Assembly: GCA_009746045.1 (NCBI GenBank)
Contig: RPFO01000497.1
Span: 1,010,970-1,074,969 of the forward strand
Direction: 5' to 3'
Origin: Mesostigma viride
Taxonomy: Eukaryota; Streptophyta; Mesostigmatophyceae; Mesostigmatales; Mesostigmataceae
DNA length: 64,000 bases
The stretch's first letter is position 1. Every line of letters starts with the position of its first letter. The translations under genes were made by a program, and so were the position numbers. This document shows, one piece after another, positions 12,301 to 22,596 of the stretch. Below the pieces are notes generated by a model, which saw nothing but the letters and a program-made list of their open reading frames with translations, made no database searches and was not told where the DNA came from.

Positions 12301-15300
12301 TACCAACTTTACTGGGCGCTGCTGCGATCCCAGCACTGGGCATGCTTCGTGTGGTTATTGTGCTGTTGACAGGCTGGGCACCCATGGGATGCTTGTTGCC
12401 CATGAGGTGGATGGCTCTACCGGGCAGGCATCGTGGCAAGAGGAATCTGGAACATGGATTATCGATCTCACTTTCACTCCCATACTCAGGGCGAGGAATC
12501 CGAGAGATAGCACGCATATGACCTGGGTGTGTCGGAGAGTTTTTATTCAAGTACCTGTTGGGCACCCTGTGAGATCATGTTCCGCGCCCCCCACTCGTTC
12601 CCCCCCTTTGTATGGTGGCCATGGGTAACGAATAGCCGAATTCATTGACCCGAGGTGCGCGGTGAGATGGCTCCATGTACCTTTCAACACCAGGCCTTGG
12701 GTGCTCTGAACATGTTTCTTGTCCGCGTTGTCTGGCTTTTCCTATCCGGGCCGCCTGGCTGTCATCAGGGCCATTTGTTGGCTGGGAGGTATATGTAGTG
12801 CGTGCAGCCTGTCCTTGCCATGCTGCCAGCAGCAGGTGCCTGGGATCTTTGCTGATGTTTTTAATGGCATAACTCTCTCACACGGATCACGCGGCTCATC
12901 CACATCCTCCGCGGATGTCCGGATGCCCTTGTTTTGTGCGGCGATATTGGTTAGGGTGGAGGCTCCCTGGATGGTGTGCTTGGTGATACTTTGGTTTGAC
13001 GATGAGCACTCGAAAGGCAGTCATAAGTTGTGGGAGCCGCTTGCAGGTCAGTCGCTCAAGAGTTTGGCTGTGGCCGTGATCAGAAACGTGATGTCCATGG
13101 GTGTGGGCATGACATGTATGCCTGTTTGGTTTCTACAGATGCATCCCCTGTGTTAGTTGTTTCCCATGTTCCATCTGGTCCTCGTGGGGACATGCGTGGC
13201 CGCTGCGTGCAGGATGATGCCACACCGATGCACTATGCGGCACAGGAGGGCCACCTGGACATCGTGAAGCACCTGGTCGCAAGCGGTGCGAACAAGGAGG
13301 CAAAGACCAAGGTCAGCTTTTCCTCTACCCTGATGGTCCCGAGCGGATTTACTTTCACGCATGCTTTTTTTTTTTTGTATATCTGCAAAGCAATCATGTT
13401 GCAGGATGGGCAAAGTGCTACATTACACATGTTGTCAGTCTTGCTACCAACATCACTGGGCGCTGTTGTGACCCCAGCACTGGGCATGCTGCCTGTGGAT
13501 TTGTGCTGTTGACAAGCCGGGCACCCATGGGATGCCCGTTGCCCATGAGGTGGATGGCTCTACCGGGAATCGCGGCTACTGGAATCTGGATTCTTGACGA
13601 CTAATGTCACTTTCTCTACCGTACTCAGGGCGAGGGATCCAAGAGGTAGCACACGTACGACCTGGTTGTGCCACATGGTTTTCAATTACCCCTTGCACAC
13701 CCAGTGAGATCATGTTCCCCGGCCCCCACCTGTTTCCCCGCTTGTAATGTGGCCATGGGTATGGAATGGCTGAATCCATTGACCCAAGGTTGGCGGTGAG
13801 ATGGCTCCAGTTACCGAACCTTGTCACCACCAGGCCTTAGGTGATCTGAATAGGTTTCTTGTCCGCGTTGTCTGGCCTTCCCTATCCGGGCGGCCTGGCT
13901 GTCATCAGGGCCATTTGTTGGCTGGGAGGTATATGTAGTGCGTGCAGCCTGTCCTTGCCATGCTGCCAGCAGCAGGTGCGTGGGATCTTTGCTGATGTTT
14001 TTAATGGCATAACTCTCTCACACGGATCACGCAGCTTATCACCAGCTTCATCAGTCCCCCATCCTCCGCGGGTGTCTGGATGCCCTTGTTTTGTGCAGCG
14101 ATATTGGTTAGGGTGGCGGCTACCTGGATGGTGTGCTTGGCGGTACTTTGGTTAAACAACGTGCGCTGGAAAGGCAGGTACATGTTGTGGGAGCCGCTTG
14201 CAGGGCAGTCGCTCAATAGTTTGGCTGTGGCCGTGATCAGGGCCGTGATGTCCATGGGTGTGGGCATGACATGTAGGCTTGTTTGGTTCCTGCAGATACG
14301 TCCCCTGTGTCAGTTGTTTGCCGCGTTCCATCTGGTCCTCACGGGGACATGCGTGGCTGCTGCATGCAGTTTGATTGCACCCCGATGCACGTTGCGGCAC
14401 AGGAGGCCCACCTGGACATCGTGGAGCACCTGGTCACAAGCGGTGCGAACAAGGAGGCAAAGGCCAAGGTCAGCTTTTCCTCTACCCTGATGGCCCCAAG
14501 CCGATCATGCACAGTTTCGATACATGTGCAAGGCAAACATGTTGTAGGATGGGCAAAGGGCTCCACCACCGATTGCGTCAGTCTTACTACCAACTTCACT
14601 GGGCGCTATTGTGACCCGAGCATTGGGCATGCTGCCTGTGGGTATTGTGCTGTTGACAAGCTGGGCACCCATGAGATGCCTGTTGCCCATGAGGTGGATG
14701 GCTCTGCCGGGCAGGCATCGTGGCAACAGGAACCTGGAACATGGATTATCGATCTCAGTTCCACTCCCGTACTCAGGGCGAGGAATCCGAGAGATAGCAC
14801 GCATACGACCAGGGTGTGCGGGAGAGTTCTTCAAAAACCTCTTGTGCACCCTGTGAGATCATGTTCCCAGCCCCTCACCCGGCGGCCTGCTGTGGCCATT
14901 GGTAAGGAAACGGCCAAATCCATTAATGCGAGGCGCGTGGTGAATATCCAGCAGCAGGAACTGAACATCTTTGCTGGTCTTCTGAATGGCCCGACAGCTC
15001 ATCCCCAGCCACAGTAAAGGCCCGTCCTCCGTGCTTGTACTTCTGCCCTTGTTTTCTGCAGTGAAGCCAGTTAGTAGGGCGGATACTACTTTCATGTTGT
15101 GATTCACAGTACTTTGGTTAACCTACGAAGCGCTGGAAATGCAGCCAGACGTTTTGGCACCCGCTTGTAGGTCATTAGCTGAAGATTTTGCCTGTAGCTG
15201 TGATCGGGGACTGTGATGTCCCTGGGTGTGGGCATGACGTGGGCAAGGCCTATTTGGTTCCTGCCCTCACACCCCCCTGCTTTGTGGTTTCCCACGTTCC

Positions 15301-18300
15301 ATCTACTCCTCACGGGGGCATACGTGGCTGCTGCGTGCAGGATGATTTGACCCCGCTGCATTTTGCGGCACAGGAGGGCCACCTGGACATCGTGAAGCAC
15401 CTGGTCGCGAGCGGTGCGAACAAGGAGGCAAAGGCCAAGGTCAGCTTTCCCTTCACGCTGATGGCCGCAAGCGGATGTGCTTCCATGCACGGTTTATGTA
15501 TATCTGCAGCGCAATCATGTTGTAGGATGGGCAAAGGGCTCCACCACCGATTGCGTCAGCCTTACCACCAACTTCACTGGGGGTTGCTACGATCCCAGCA
15601 CTGGGCACCCTGCCTGTTGAAATCGTGCTGTTGACAAGCCGGGCACCCATGGGATGCTTGTTGCCCATTAGGTGGATGGCCCTGCCGGGCTTGCATCGCG
15701 GCTACATGACTCTGGATCACGGACGACCGATCTCACTTTCACTACCATGCTCAGGGCGACGAATCCGAGAGATAGCACGCGTACGACCTGGTTGTGCCGG
15801 ATGGTTTTTCAAGTACCTCTTGCGCACCCTGTGAGATCATGTTACCCAACCCCCGCCCGCTCCTACGCTTTCCATATTGACAATCGGTAAGGAACTGCGG
15901 AATCCGTTGACCTGCGGTGCATGGTGAGATGGTCCCAGTTACTGAACCTTTTCACCACCAGGCCTTCTGTGATCAGAATATGTTTCACACCCACGTTTTC
16001 TAGACTTCCCTGTCCTGACTGCCTGGCTGTTGTGAGGACCATTTGTTTTCTTGGAGGCATATGCATTGCATTCAGCCTGTCCGTGTTATGGTGCGAGCAG
16101 CTGCTGCCTGGGACCTTTGCTGATGTTCTTAACGGCCCAATTCCCTCACACGGGCCATGCGGATCATCCCCAGCCACGTCAGTAAATCCCCGTCCTCGAT
16201 GGTTGTACGGATGCCTTGTTTTCTGCAGCGGTGGTAGTTAGTGTGGGGGCTACGGGGATGTAGTGCATGACGGTACTTTGGGTTACACCATGAAGCGCTG
16301 GAAAGGCAGGAACCAGTTTTTGGGAGGCGCTTACAGGTCAATCACTCAAGAGTTTGGTTGTGGCCATGATCAGGGTCGGTTCTGTCCATGGGTGGGGGCA
16401 TGTTCGGTTCCTGCAGACACATCGCCCTCGCTTTGCGGGTTCCCACATTCCATCTGGTGCTCACGGGGACATGCGTGGCTGCTGTGTGCAGAATGATAGC
16501 ACCCCGATGCATTTTGCGGCATGGAGGGGCCACCTGGAGGTCGTGAAGCACCTGGCCGCGAGCGGTGCGAACAAGGAGGCGAAGACCAAGGTCAGCTCTC
16601 CCTTCACGCTGATGGCCGCAAGCGGATGTGCGTGCATGTACCGTTTTTGTATGTCTGCAACGCAATCATGTTGTAGGATGGGCAAAGGGCTTCACGACAG
16701 ATGGTGTCAGGCTTGCTGTCAACCTCGCGGGCTCTTTCGCGATCGCAGCATTGGGCACACTGCCTGCGGGAGTTGTGCTGTTGACAAGCCGGGCACTCAT
16801 GGAATGTGTGCTGCCCATGAGGTGGATGTCTCTGCCGGGCACGCATTGGGGCTACAGGACTCTGGATCACGGGCAACCAATCTCACTTTCACTACCATGC
16901 TCAGGGCGACGAATCCGAGAGATAGCACGCGTACGGCCTGGTTGTGCTGGATGGTTTTTCAAGTACCTCTTGCGCACCCTGTGAGATTATGTTACCCACC
17001 CCCCGCCCGTTCCTGCGCTTTCTATATTGACAATGGGTAAGGATCATCCCCACGCCCGTCAGTAAATCCCTGTCCTGGGTAGTTGTACCGATGCCTTGTT
17101 TTTTGCAGCAATGGAAGTTAGTGTGGGGGCTACGGGGATGTAGTGCATGACGGTACTTTGGGTCACACTACGAAGCGCTGGAAAAGCAGGCACCAGTTTT
17201 TGGGAGGCGCTTACAGGTCAATCACTCAAGAGTTTGGCTGTGGCCGTGATCAGGGGCTGTGATGTCCATGGGTGGGGGCATGACGCGTAGGCATTTTCGG
17301 TTCCTGCAGACACATTGCCCTCGCTTTGTGGGTTCCCCCGTTCCATCTGGTACTCACGGGGACATGCGTGGCTGCTTCATGCAGGATGATGCCACACCGC
17401 TGCATATTGCGGCGGGGGAGGGCCACCTGGACATCGTGAAGCACCTGGTCGCGAGTGGTGCGAACAAGGAGGCAAAGATCAAGGTCAGCTTCTTATTTAC
17501 CCGATGGCCTCGCGTGGATGTGCTTCCGCGCACGGTTTATGTATATCTGCAGGGCAATCATGTTGTAGGATGGGCAAAGGGCTTTACGACAGATGGTGTC
17601 AGGCTGGCTTCCAACTTCACTGGCCGCTGTCGTGATCCCAACACAGGGCATGCTGCCTGTGGGAGTTGTGCTGTTGACAAGCCGGGCACCCCTGGGATGT
17701 GTGCTGCCCACGAGGTGGATGGCTGTGCATGGCAGGTGTCGTGGCTACAGGAACCTGGATCACGGACGACCAATCTCACTCTCACTACCACGCTCAGTGC
17801 GAAGAATCCGAGAGGTAGTCCGCGTATGACCTGGTTGGGCCGGATAGATATTCAAATACCACTTGCACACCCTGTGAGATGGCTCCATTACTGTACCTTT
17901 TCACCGCCGTGCCTTAGGTGAACTGATTATGTTTCTGCCAGCTTTGTCTGGCCTTCCCACATCCTAGCCGCCTGGCTGTCCTGAGGGCCATTTGTTTGCT
18001 GGGATGGACATATCAAGTACATGTCCGTGCCATGCTGCCACCAACAGCTGCCTGGGATGTTTGCTGATGGTCTTCATGGCACTTCTCTCTCTCACACACA
18101 TATCTCGAGGCTGATCCCCAGCCACGTCAGTAGAGCCTTGTACTCCTTGGTTGTACTGATGCCTTGTTTTATGCAGTGATGCTTAGAATGGATGCTACTT
18201 GGATGTTGTAGTAGATGGTAGTTTAGTTTTGACTGCGCAGCGTTGCAAGGCAGGTGCAAGTTATGGGAGCCGCCTGCAGGTCAAATCGCTCAAGAGTTCG

Positions 18301-21115
18301 GCTATGGCCGTGATCAGGGGGGCGTGATGTGTATGGGTGGGGGCATGGCGCGTAGGCCTGTTTCGGTTACTGCACTCACGTCCCCCAGCTTTGCGGTTTC
18401 CCACGTTCCATCCGGTCCTCACGAGGACATTCGTGGCTGGTGCGTGCAGGATGATTGCACCCCGATGCATCTTGCAGCAGGGAATGGCCACCTGGAGGTC
18501 GTGAAGCTCCTGGTCGCGCGCGGTGCAGACAAGGAGGCAAAGGAAGAGGTCAGCTTTCGTTTTCCATGAGCCACAATTGATGTGCTTCCATGCACGGTTT
18601 TGGTGTATCTGCAACGCAACCATGTTGTAGGATGGGCAAGGGCTCCACCACCGATGGTGTCAGGCTGGCTACCAACTTCACTGGGCACGTCTGCGATCCC
18701 ACTGGGCGCACTGTCTCTGGGGAGTTGTGCAGTTGATCAGCCGGGCACCCATTGGATGCCTGTTGCCCATGAGGTGGACGCCAATAGGCAAGGAATCGTG
18801 GCTACAGGAAATGAGGATTATGGACGACCGATCTTACTTTTACTACCGTGCTCAGGTCGACGAGTTCGAGAGATAGCACGCATGGACCTGGTTGTGCTGA
18901 ATAATGTTTCAATGGCCTCTTGTGCACCCTGTGAGATCATGCTTCGCGCCCCCCAACGCCTATTGCCCGTTTCTCTTGTGGCAATGAGTAAGCAAGGGTC
19001 GAATCTATTGATCTGAGGTGCGCGGTAAATTGACTCGATTTACTGAATTTTTTCACCACCATGCTTGTTGGTGATCTGAATAGGTTTATGGCGCATGTTG
19101 CCTGGCCTTCCCCATCCTGACCACCTGGCTGTCCTGATGGCCATTTGTTTGCTGGGAGCCGTATGTCGTACGTTCAGCCTGTCCGTGCCATGCCGCCAGC
19201 AGCAGCGGCGTGGGATATTTGCTGCTGTTCTTAATGGCCCGACTCGCTTGTGCACACGGACCACGCAGCTCATCCCCAGCCACATCAATAACTCAGTGGT
19301 TGTACTGATGCCCTTGTTTTACCCAGCGATGATAGTTAGGGTGGAGGCTACGTAAACGTTCTAATTCGCGGTACTTCGGTTAGACTGCGAATCACGGCAC
19401 AAATTTTGGGAGCCGCTTGCAGGTCAGGCCCCTTGCTGAAGAGTTTGGCTGTGGCCATGATCAGGGGCTGAATGTTTATGGGTGGGGGCATGACATGTAG
19501 GCATGTTTCGGTTCCTGCACTCATGTCCCCCCGCTTTGCGGTTTCCCACGTGCCATCTGGTCCTCACGGGGACATGCGTGGCTGCTGCGTGCAGGATGAC
19601 TGGACCCCGCTGCATTTTGCAGCAGGGAATGGCCACCTGGAGGTCGTGAAGCTCCTGGTCGCGAGTGGTGCAGACAAGGAGGCCAAGGACAAGGTCAGCT
19701 TTACCTTTACCCTGATGGCCGCAAGCGGATGTGCTTCCGCGCACGGTTTATGTATATCTGCTGGGCAATCATGTTGTAGGATGGGCAAAGGGCTTCACGA
19801 CAGATGGTGTCAGGCTTGCCACCGACCTCGCGGGCGCTTTTGCGATCATAACATTAGGCACACTGTCTGTGGGAGTTGTCAAGCCGGGCACCCATGGGAT
19901 GCCTGTTGCCCATGAGGTGGACGGCTGCATGGCAAAGATAGGCGTGTGCAGCAACCCATGGGAAAGTCCCTCTCTCTGCGTTGCATACTATAATGAGCAC
20001 GATTCGTTCCCAGCCATGCAGATGCGGCAGTCAAAAGTTGTGCGTGTCTAAACTTTATAGCGTTTTGAGAGTATGAACTTCCAAGTGCCACTTTGTGTTT
20101 TTATAGTAATAGTTCTTCTGTTCTTGTTGCATACACAGATACAACCTTGCACATCCTGATCTGATGGGATGGCTCAGATAGCTGCACGTCTGCACATCCT
20201 TGTTTGGCAGCTGCCTTGGTGCCAGTGGGCCGTGAGCCCTGCTCCGCATAGCAGCATTCAAGGTGCTTTCTTCATGGAACTTGGTTTTTCTTCTGGACTG
20301 GTCCGTTCTGTTTCTTTTGTATCATCCATGAAGCATTGGTAGCGCGCCGGTGGCGGCAGGCAGGCAGGCACTTTTTCAGGGGGGATCTCTCAAGGGCCCC
20401 TTGTTCTACTATCTTTCATAGGTGTCCATGCTACAAGTTTGATACATCGTTTCAACAGCAGCATTCATGTATTCTTTAATGTAACGTATGCGTAACACAT
20501 CTCATAAGTGACTGAGCGTGGAAATGCATCAGTAGCTTGCCATGACCATGACCTCATATGTGCCTCACATCTAAATGATATAATGATTGAAGTCATGGCA
20601 CGCCACTTGGTTGTTGTTTGAGCGCTTATAGGGAAACGGCAATGTGGCTATGGTCAGTAGCAAGTAGCAGAAGGCACGTGTGCCTGGCATTCAATGTCAT
20701 GTTACTCAGACATTGAATGCCGCAGATCTAGCACATGGACGTGACTTTGTGCTGCTAGTAGAGTTCGTGAAATGACCCTACAACAAAGGGCTGGGATCCC
20801 TTATTTACTTCCGATGTGCATTGTAAAGGACCCCTCAGTGCTAGGATTCCTTACTTCGTGCTGATGTGGGTTATAAATGGCCCCTTCAAGCTTGGATTCC
20901 TTAGTACTGATGTGCACTATTAATTACCCCTTGAGGCTCCGATTCCTTTGTACTGATATGCCCCTTTCATTCGCATGCTACATGGAGGTCGTTGCTGAGG
21001 ATGGAAAACACATTTGCAACTTGGCATGCTGTGTGTTTCATGGTTGAGACAGGGTGGATTGACCGCACTGGATGTTGCATCAACACCGGAGTTGCGCGAT
21101 TTTCTGAAGGAGTAG
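209..21115 (+). CDS. Gene 1: ankyrin-array protein, 5' part beyond the left edge (exons A1-A18 plus terminal exon)
   Basis: This is the 3' part of a multi-exon gene. Eighteen 99-nt ankyrin exons (A1-A18) are followed by a 63-nt terminal exon at 21053-21115. Each exon sits between a TGC(A/G)TGCAG-type acceptor and a GT(C/G)AG(C/T) donor, is in phase 0 at both ends, and joins in frame (...KEAKDK|DDxTPLH...). The visible part would encode 18 x 33 + 20 = 614 residues. Gene 2 (30814-58963) is its paralogue, so the missing 5' end probably encodes a U-box and a kinase; that is inference. In the exon entries, residues are numbered 1-33 within the exon, and exon residue r equals consensus ankyrin position r+2. 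No stop interrupts any of the 18 exons. Transcription and the exact subset of exons used cannot be seen from DNA. Confidence 0.8.
747..1518. mobile_element. Non-autonomous TIR DNA transposon (8-bp TSD, hAT-like size class)
   Basis: A 772-bp insertion in the intron between A1 and A2. The two ends carry a perfect 16-bp terminal inverted repeat: AGGAGGGGGGACATCC at 747-762 and its reverse complement at 1503-1518. It is flanked by an 8-bp direct repeat, TGGGTAAG (739-746 and 1519-1526). Empty sites in sister units carry a single copy of this motif (for example around 3275 and 4444), which confirms the insertion. No transposase-like reading frame is present, so it is non-autonomous. An 8-bp TSD fits hAT (also P or Merlin), but the TIR does not begin with the usual hAT CA, so the superfamily is uncertain. 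Confidence 0.9.
2129..2227 (+). CDS. Gene 1 ankyrin exon A2
   Basis: A 99-nt phase-0 repeat exon that starts S-H-L-T-P instead of D-D-x-T-P. Variable residues are L3, I8, R11-H12, and it has the only SGVN turn in the array (others SGA). It ends K-G-P and uses a GTGAGT donor, a different intron-start class from its neighbours (GTCAGC). Confidence 0.8.
2732..2830 (+). CDS. Gene 1 ankyrin exon A3
   Basis: A 99-nt phase-0 repeat exon. Variable residues are F3, F8, Q11-E12, T23 and K29; it ends K-A-K. It lies only 603 bp after A2, so about half a unit of intron has been deleted. The encoded repeat is identical to that of A5. Confidence 0.82.
3898..3996 (+). CDS. Gene 1 ankyrin exon A4
   Basis: A 99-nt phase-0 repeat exon. 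Variable residues are C3, Y8, Y11-K12; it ends K-T-K. It differs from A7 by one residue near the end. Acceptor GCATGCAG, donor GTCAGC. Confidence 0.83.
5067..5165 (+). CDS. Gene 1 ankyrin exon A5
   Basis: A 99-nt phase-0 repeat exon with F3, F8, Q11-E12 and K-A-K end. Its protein sequence is identical to A3, two exons upstream, which indicates a recent multi-unit duplication or conversion. Confidence 0.83.
6214..6312 (+). CDS. Gene 1 ankyrin exon A6
   Basis: A 99-nt phase-0 repeat exon. Variable residues are W3, Y8, Y11-K12. It has V15 (GHV instead of GHL) and a K-K-D-A-K stretch; it ends K-T-K. Acceptor GTGTGCAG, donor GTCAGC. Confidence 0.82.
7371..7469 (+). CDS. Gene 1 ankyrin exon A7
   Basis: A 99-nt phase-0 repeat exon with C3, Y8, Y11-K12 and a K-D-K end. 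It is nearly identical to A4, and the downstream introns also share features (an AGGCTCCGTT stretch), so A4 and A7 derive from one higher-order copy. Confidence 0.83.
8554..8652 (+). CDS. Gene 1 ankyrin exon A8
   Basis: A 99-nt phase-0 repeat exon. It has the only Y3 in the array, with V8 and E11-E12; it ends K-A-K. Its downstream intron matches that of A11 about 3.5 kb later almost base for base. Confidence 0.82.
9716..9814 (+). CDS. Gene 1 ankyrin exon A9
   Basis: A 99-nt phase-0 repeat exon with F3, Y8, Q11-E12 and a K-D-K end. The flanking intron is shared with A10 (a distinctive ATAGACTGCGCTAGG stretch follows both), so A9 and A10 are adjacent duplicates. Confidence 0.83.
10886..10984 (+). 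CDS. Gene 1 ankyrin exon A10
   Basis: A 99-nt phase-0 repeat exon with unusual substitutions: E1, F7 in place of the TPxH histidine, Y8, and D20 (K-D-L). Q11-E12; ends K-A-K. Loss of the TPLH histidine, which normally caps the first helix, may weaken this repeat or mark relaxed constraint. Confidence 0.78.
12056..12154 (+). CDS. Gene 1 ankyrin exon A11
   Basis: A 99-nt phase-0 repeat exon with F3, V8, Y11-K12, V15, T23 and K29; ends K-D-K. It combines the start seen in A3/A5 (D-D-F) with the centre of A6 (YKGHV), as expected of an exon recombinant. Confidence 0.82.
13213..13311 (+). CDS. Gene 1 ankyrin exon A12
   Basis: A 99-nt phase-0 repeat exon with A3, Y8, Q11-E12 and a K-T-K end. The following intron contains a T homopolymer near 13365-13377. 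Confidence 0.82.
14370..14468 (+). CDS. Gene 1 ankyrin exon A13
   Basis: A 99-nt phase-0 repeat exon starting F-D-C-T-P, with V8 and Q11-E12. It has A13 in place of the otherwise invariant helix-turn glycine (EAHL instead of EGHL), and E19. Acceptor GCATGCAG is followed by TTTGAT. The lost glycine is unique among the 38 repeats. Confidence 0.78.
15341..15439 (+). CDS. Gene 1 ankyrin exon A14
   Basis: A 99-nt phase-0 repeat exon with L3, L6, F8, Q11-E12 and a K-A-K end. It lies 971 bp after A13, in a unit whose intron is diverged from both main subfamilies. Confidence 0.82.
16492..16590 (+). CDS. Gene 1 ankyrin exon A15
   Basis: A 99-nt phase-0 repeat exon starting N-D-S-T-P, with F8, W11-R12 and A22 (HLA instead of HLV); ends K-T-K. 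W11-R12 occurs nowhere else in the two arrays. Confidence 0.82.
17385..17483 (+). CDS. Gene 1 ankyrin exon A16
   Basis: A 99-nt phase-0 repeat exon with A3, I8, G11-E12 and a K-I-K end. The acceptor is TTCATGCAG. It lies only 893 bp after A15. Confidence 0.82.
18450..18548 (+). CDS. Gene 1 ankyrin exon A17
   Basis: A 99-nt phase-0 repeat exon with C3, L8, G11-N12, L20 (KLL) and R24 (VARG); ends K-E-E. The end and the following intron match the A1 type rather than its immediate neighbours. Confidence 0.82.
19595..19693 (+). CDS. Gene 1 ankyrin exon A18 (last full repeat)
   Basis: A 99-nt phase-0 repeat exon with W3, F8, G11-N12, L20 and a K-D-K end. Its donor GTCAGC opens a 1,359-bp intron that runs out of the repeat array into the tail and ends at the terminal exon at 21053. 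Confidence 0.83.
20793..20968 (+). repeat. Degenerate ~50-bp minisatellite, 4 units
   Basis: Four diverged units start with GGATTCC or GATTCC at 20793, 20844, 20894 and 20940 and share a TACTGATGTGCA core. They lie in the last intron of gene 1. The duplicate locus at 58595-58815 has five units. Confidence 0.7.
21053..21115 (+). CDS. Gene 1 terminal exon (C-terminal ankyrin cap, stop TAG)
   Basis: After acceptor GAGACAG, a 63-nt exon in phase 0 encodes GGLTALDV...LRDFLKE and stops at TAG 21113-21115. The pattern G-L-T-A-L-D-V-A aligns with the D-D-x-T-P-L-H-x-A-A start of the repeats, so it is a half-repeat that caps the solenoid. The same exon ends gene 2 at 58901-58963 with one residue changed (V to F). 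Conservation of frame, acceptor and stop in both paralogues supports this as the true 3' end of the coding sequence. Confidence 0.82.
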   Translation, partial: GGLTALDVASTPELRDFLKE

Positions 21116-21118
21116 CTC

Positions 21119-21727
21119 TTGCGCCCACAGGCTGCCAGACCTGAGCAGGTGAAACTTGGCAGACATGCTGCCAGCTGCTTTGGCACAACGTGCTGCTTTG
21201 GCAAGGCATGTCTGGATGCGAGCTTATTGCAGGCACAAGGAATGGGGTGGGGACCGGCCACGAATACGCATCCACACGGTCTTGGCAGCATGGTACACCT
21301 TTGCTTGCTATCTGCAATGGCCCTCGTGTTTAGTGGGCGTACATTGTGTGCGTGTTTAGTGTGCTGGGTTGCCAAGGTTTGTGTCGATGCTGCCGCACGC
21401 ATGTGGTTGCGGGGACATGTAAGAGTTGGCACGCACTCTGCACACACACTAGACCGCATGGTGAAACTTGGCATGCCATCCGCAGCCCCTGGTGGGGCGA
21501 AGGTTCAGTATACATCACGCTGCCTATGGTATGGTAGTCTCCGAGATGTAGATGGCTGTCCGATGGAGCCTGTGTCATTACTATACAGCCATAATTGTGA
21601 GGCCCAAGGTGGCTCGTACTCAGTAGACTTTCTCCTTGGGTGTGGTCATGGGTCGCACAGCAGGGTAGTGTGCTTGGCTCATGAGTTTCATGGGCATTTG
21701 TGGGCAGGAAGACTGGGCAGGTTGTGA
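21119..21727 (+). other. Open frame of 202 codons in the gene 1 tail, function unknown
   Basis: This frame starts 3 nt after the gene 1 stop codon and has no recognisable domain. Its downstream part, ending in GRLGRL, stays open in the duplicate (59013-59585) with one in-frame 6-nt insertion. A 1-nt indel makes the upstream part differ between copies. It probably lies in the 3' UTR. Persistence of an open frame between such similar copies is weak evidence, and I do not assign a function. Confidence 0.2.
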
Positions 21728-22225
21728 CGATACAGGTCGGCTGGGTTGCTCCGCATCAGGGTTTGCATAGTTGATCTGATAGAGCGCTCATGCCCTATGC
21801 CCTCTGTCATCTGAATGACCAACGACCTCCATGGCCGATTTCTTGTCCTTTTAGCTAATCCGTGCACACATGCTGATGACGCCAACCAGGTGCCTCTGCG
21901 CCACCCAACATCTGTAAACTGTCAACAAACTAGACCATGATGTGCCATATACTAAGGAATCCTCCTCGCTTGGCATCACACCATACCTTGTGGACTACTA
22001 CCTACTTGTCACAATCCATGTACGCGCCCAGGCCCCTGCTGGAGGCGCATGTGAATACAATTTCAATCAATCATTGTGCGCACCACGTGCACAGTCATCA
22101 ACACCAAGGGCAATGCCGTAGAATGGATGCAACGCTGAACGCACAAAGCAAAATATTCTGCATGCACGGTAATCTCGGACACTTGGAGGCCAGCGCGGCG
22201 TGCCACTGCCATGACGGACTCTAGC

Positions 22226-22596
22226 ACATGCCATGCCACAACTGAAAAATCGTCCGAATAGGAATGTCATTCTATGCGACATGCCATGCCACAACTGAAA
22301 AAGTGTCCGAATCGGAATGTCATTCTATGCGACATGCCATGCCACAACTGAAAAAGTGTCCGAATAGGAATGTCATTCTATGCGACATGCCATGCCACAA
22401 CTGAAGAAGTGTCCGAATAGGAATGTCATTCTATGCGACATGCCATGCCACAACTGAAAAAGTGTCCAAATAGGAATGTCATTCTATGCGACATGCCATG
22501 CCACAACTGAAAAAGTGTCCGAATAGGAATGTCATTCTATGCGACATGCCATGCCACAACTGAAAAAGTGTCTGAATAGGAATGTCATTATATCGA
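22226..22596 (+). repeat. 53-bp minisatellite, 7 units
   Basis: Seven head-to-tail units of exactly 53 bp start at 22226, 22279, 22332, 22385, 22438, 22491 and 22544. Each contains ATGCCATGCCACAACTGAAA and GGAATGTCATTCTATGCGAC. Units differ by single bases. The paralogous locus (60098-60256) has three units. There are no unique spacers, so it is not a CRISPR array. Confidence 0.92.

Larger units (their letters stand above)
1..19904 (+). repeat. Tandem array 1 of ~1.15-kb ankyrin exon-intron units
   Basis: Eighteen units each carry one 99-nt ankyrin exon. Exon-to-exon spacing is mostly 1,145-1,183 bp. Shorter units (603, 893, 971 and 1,065 bp) reflect deletions, and the 1,920-bp first interval is a normal unit plus a 772-bp transposon. 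The intron sequence is conserved between units, including blocks around CCATGGGTAAG, GCCACGTCAGTA and TTGTTTTGTGCAG. A stretch ending CTCAC about 30 nt before each exon resembles a branch site. Units A3-A13 form one intron subfamily. A1, A17 and A18 resemble the units of array 2, so the arrays are mosaics. Large open frames on both strands in these introns are shared by descent and are not counted as genes. Confidence 0.9.

Noticed and set aside
14283..15017. A 244-codon frame reading through ankyrin exon A13 into the intron
   Set aside because: The homologous read-through is stopped or frameshifted in most sister units. Only the 99-nt exon is consistently open.
22226..22596. CRISPR-like appearance of the 53-bp repeats
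   Set aside because: There are no variable spacers; the units are directly adjacent, and the context is eukaryotic.
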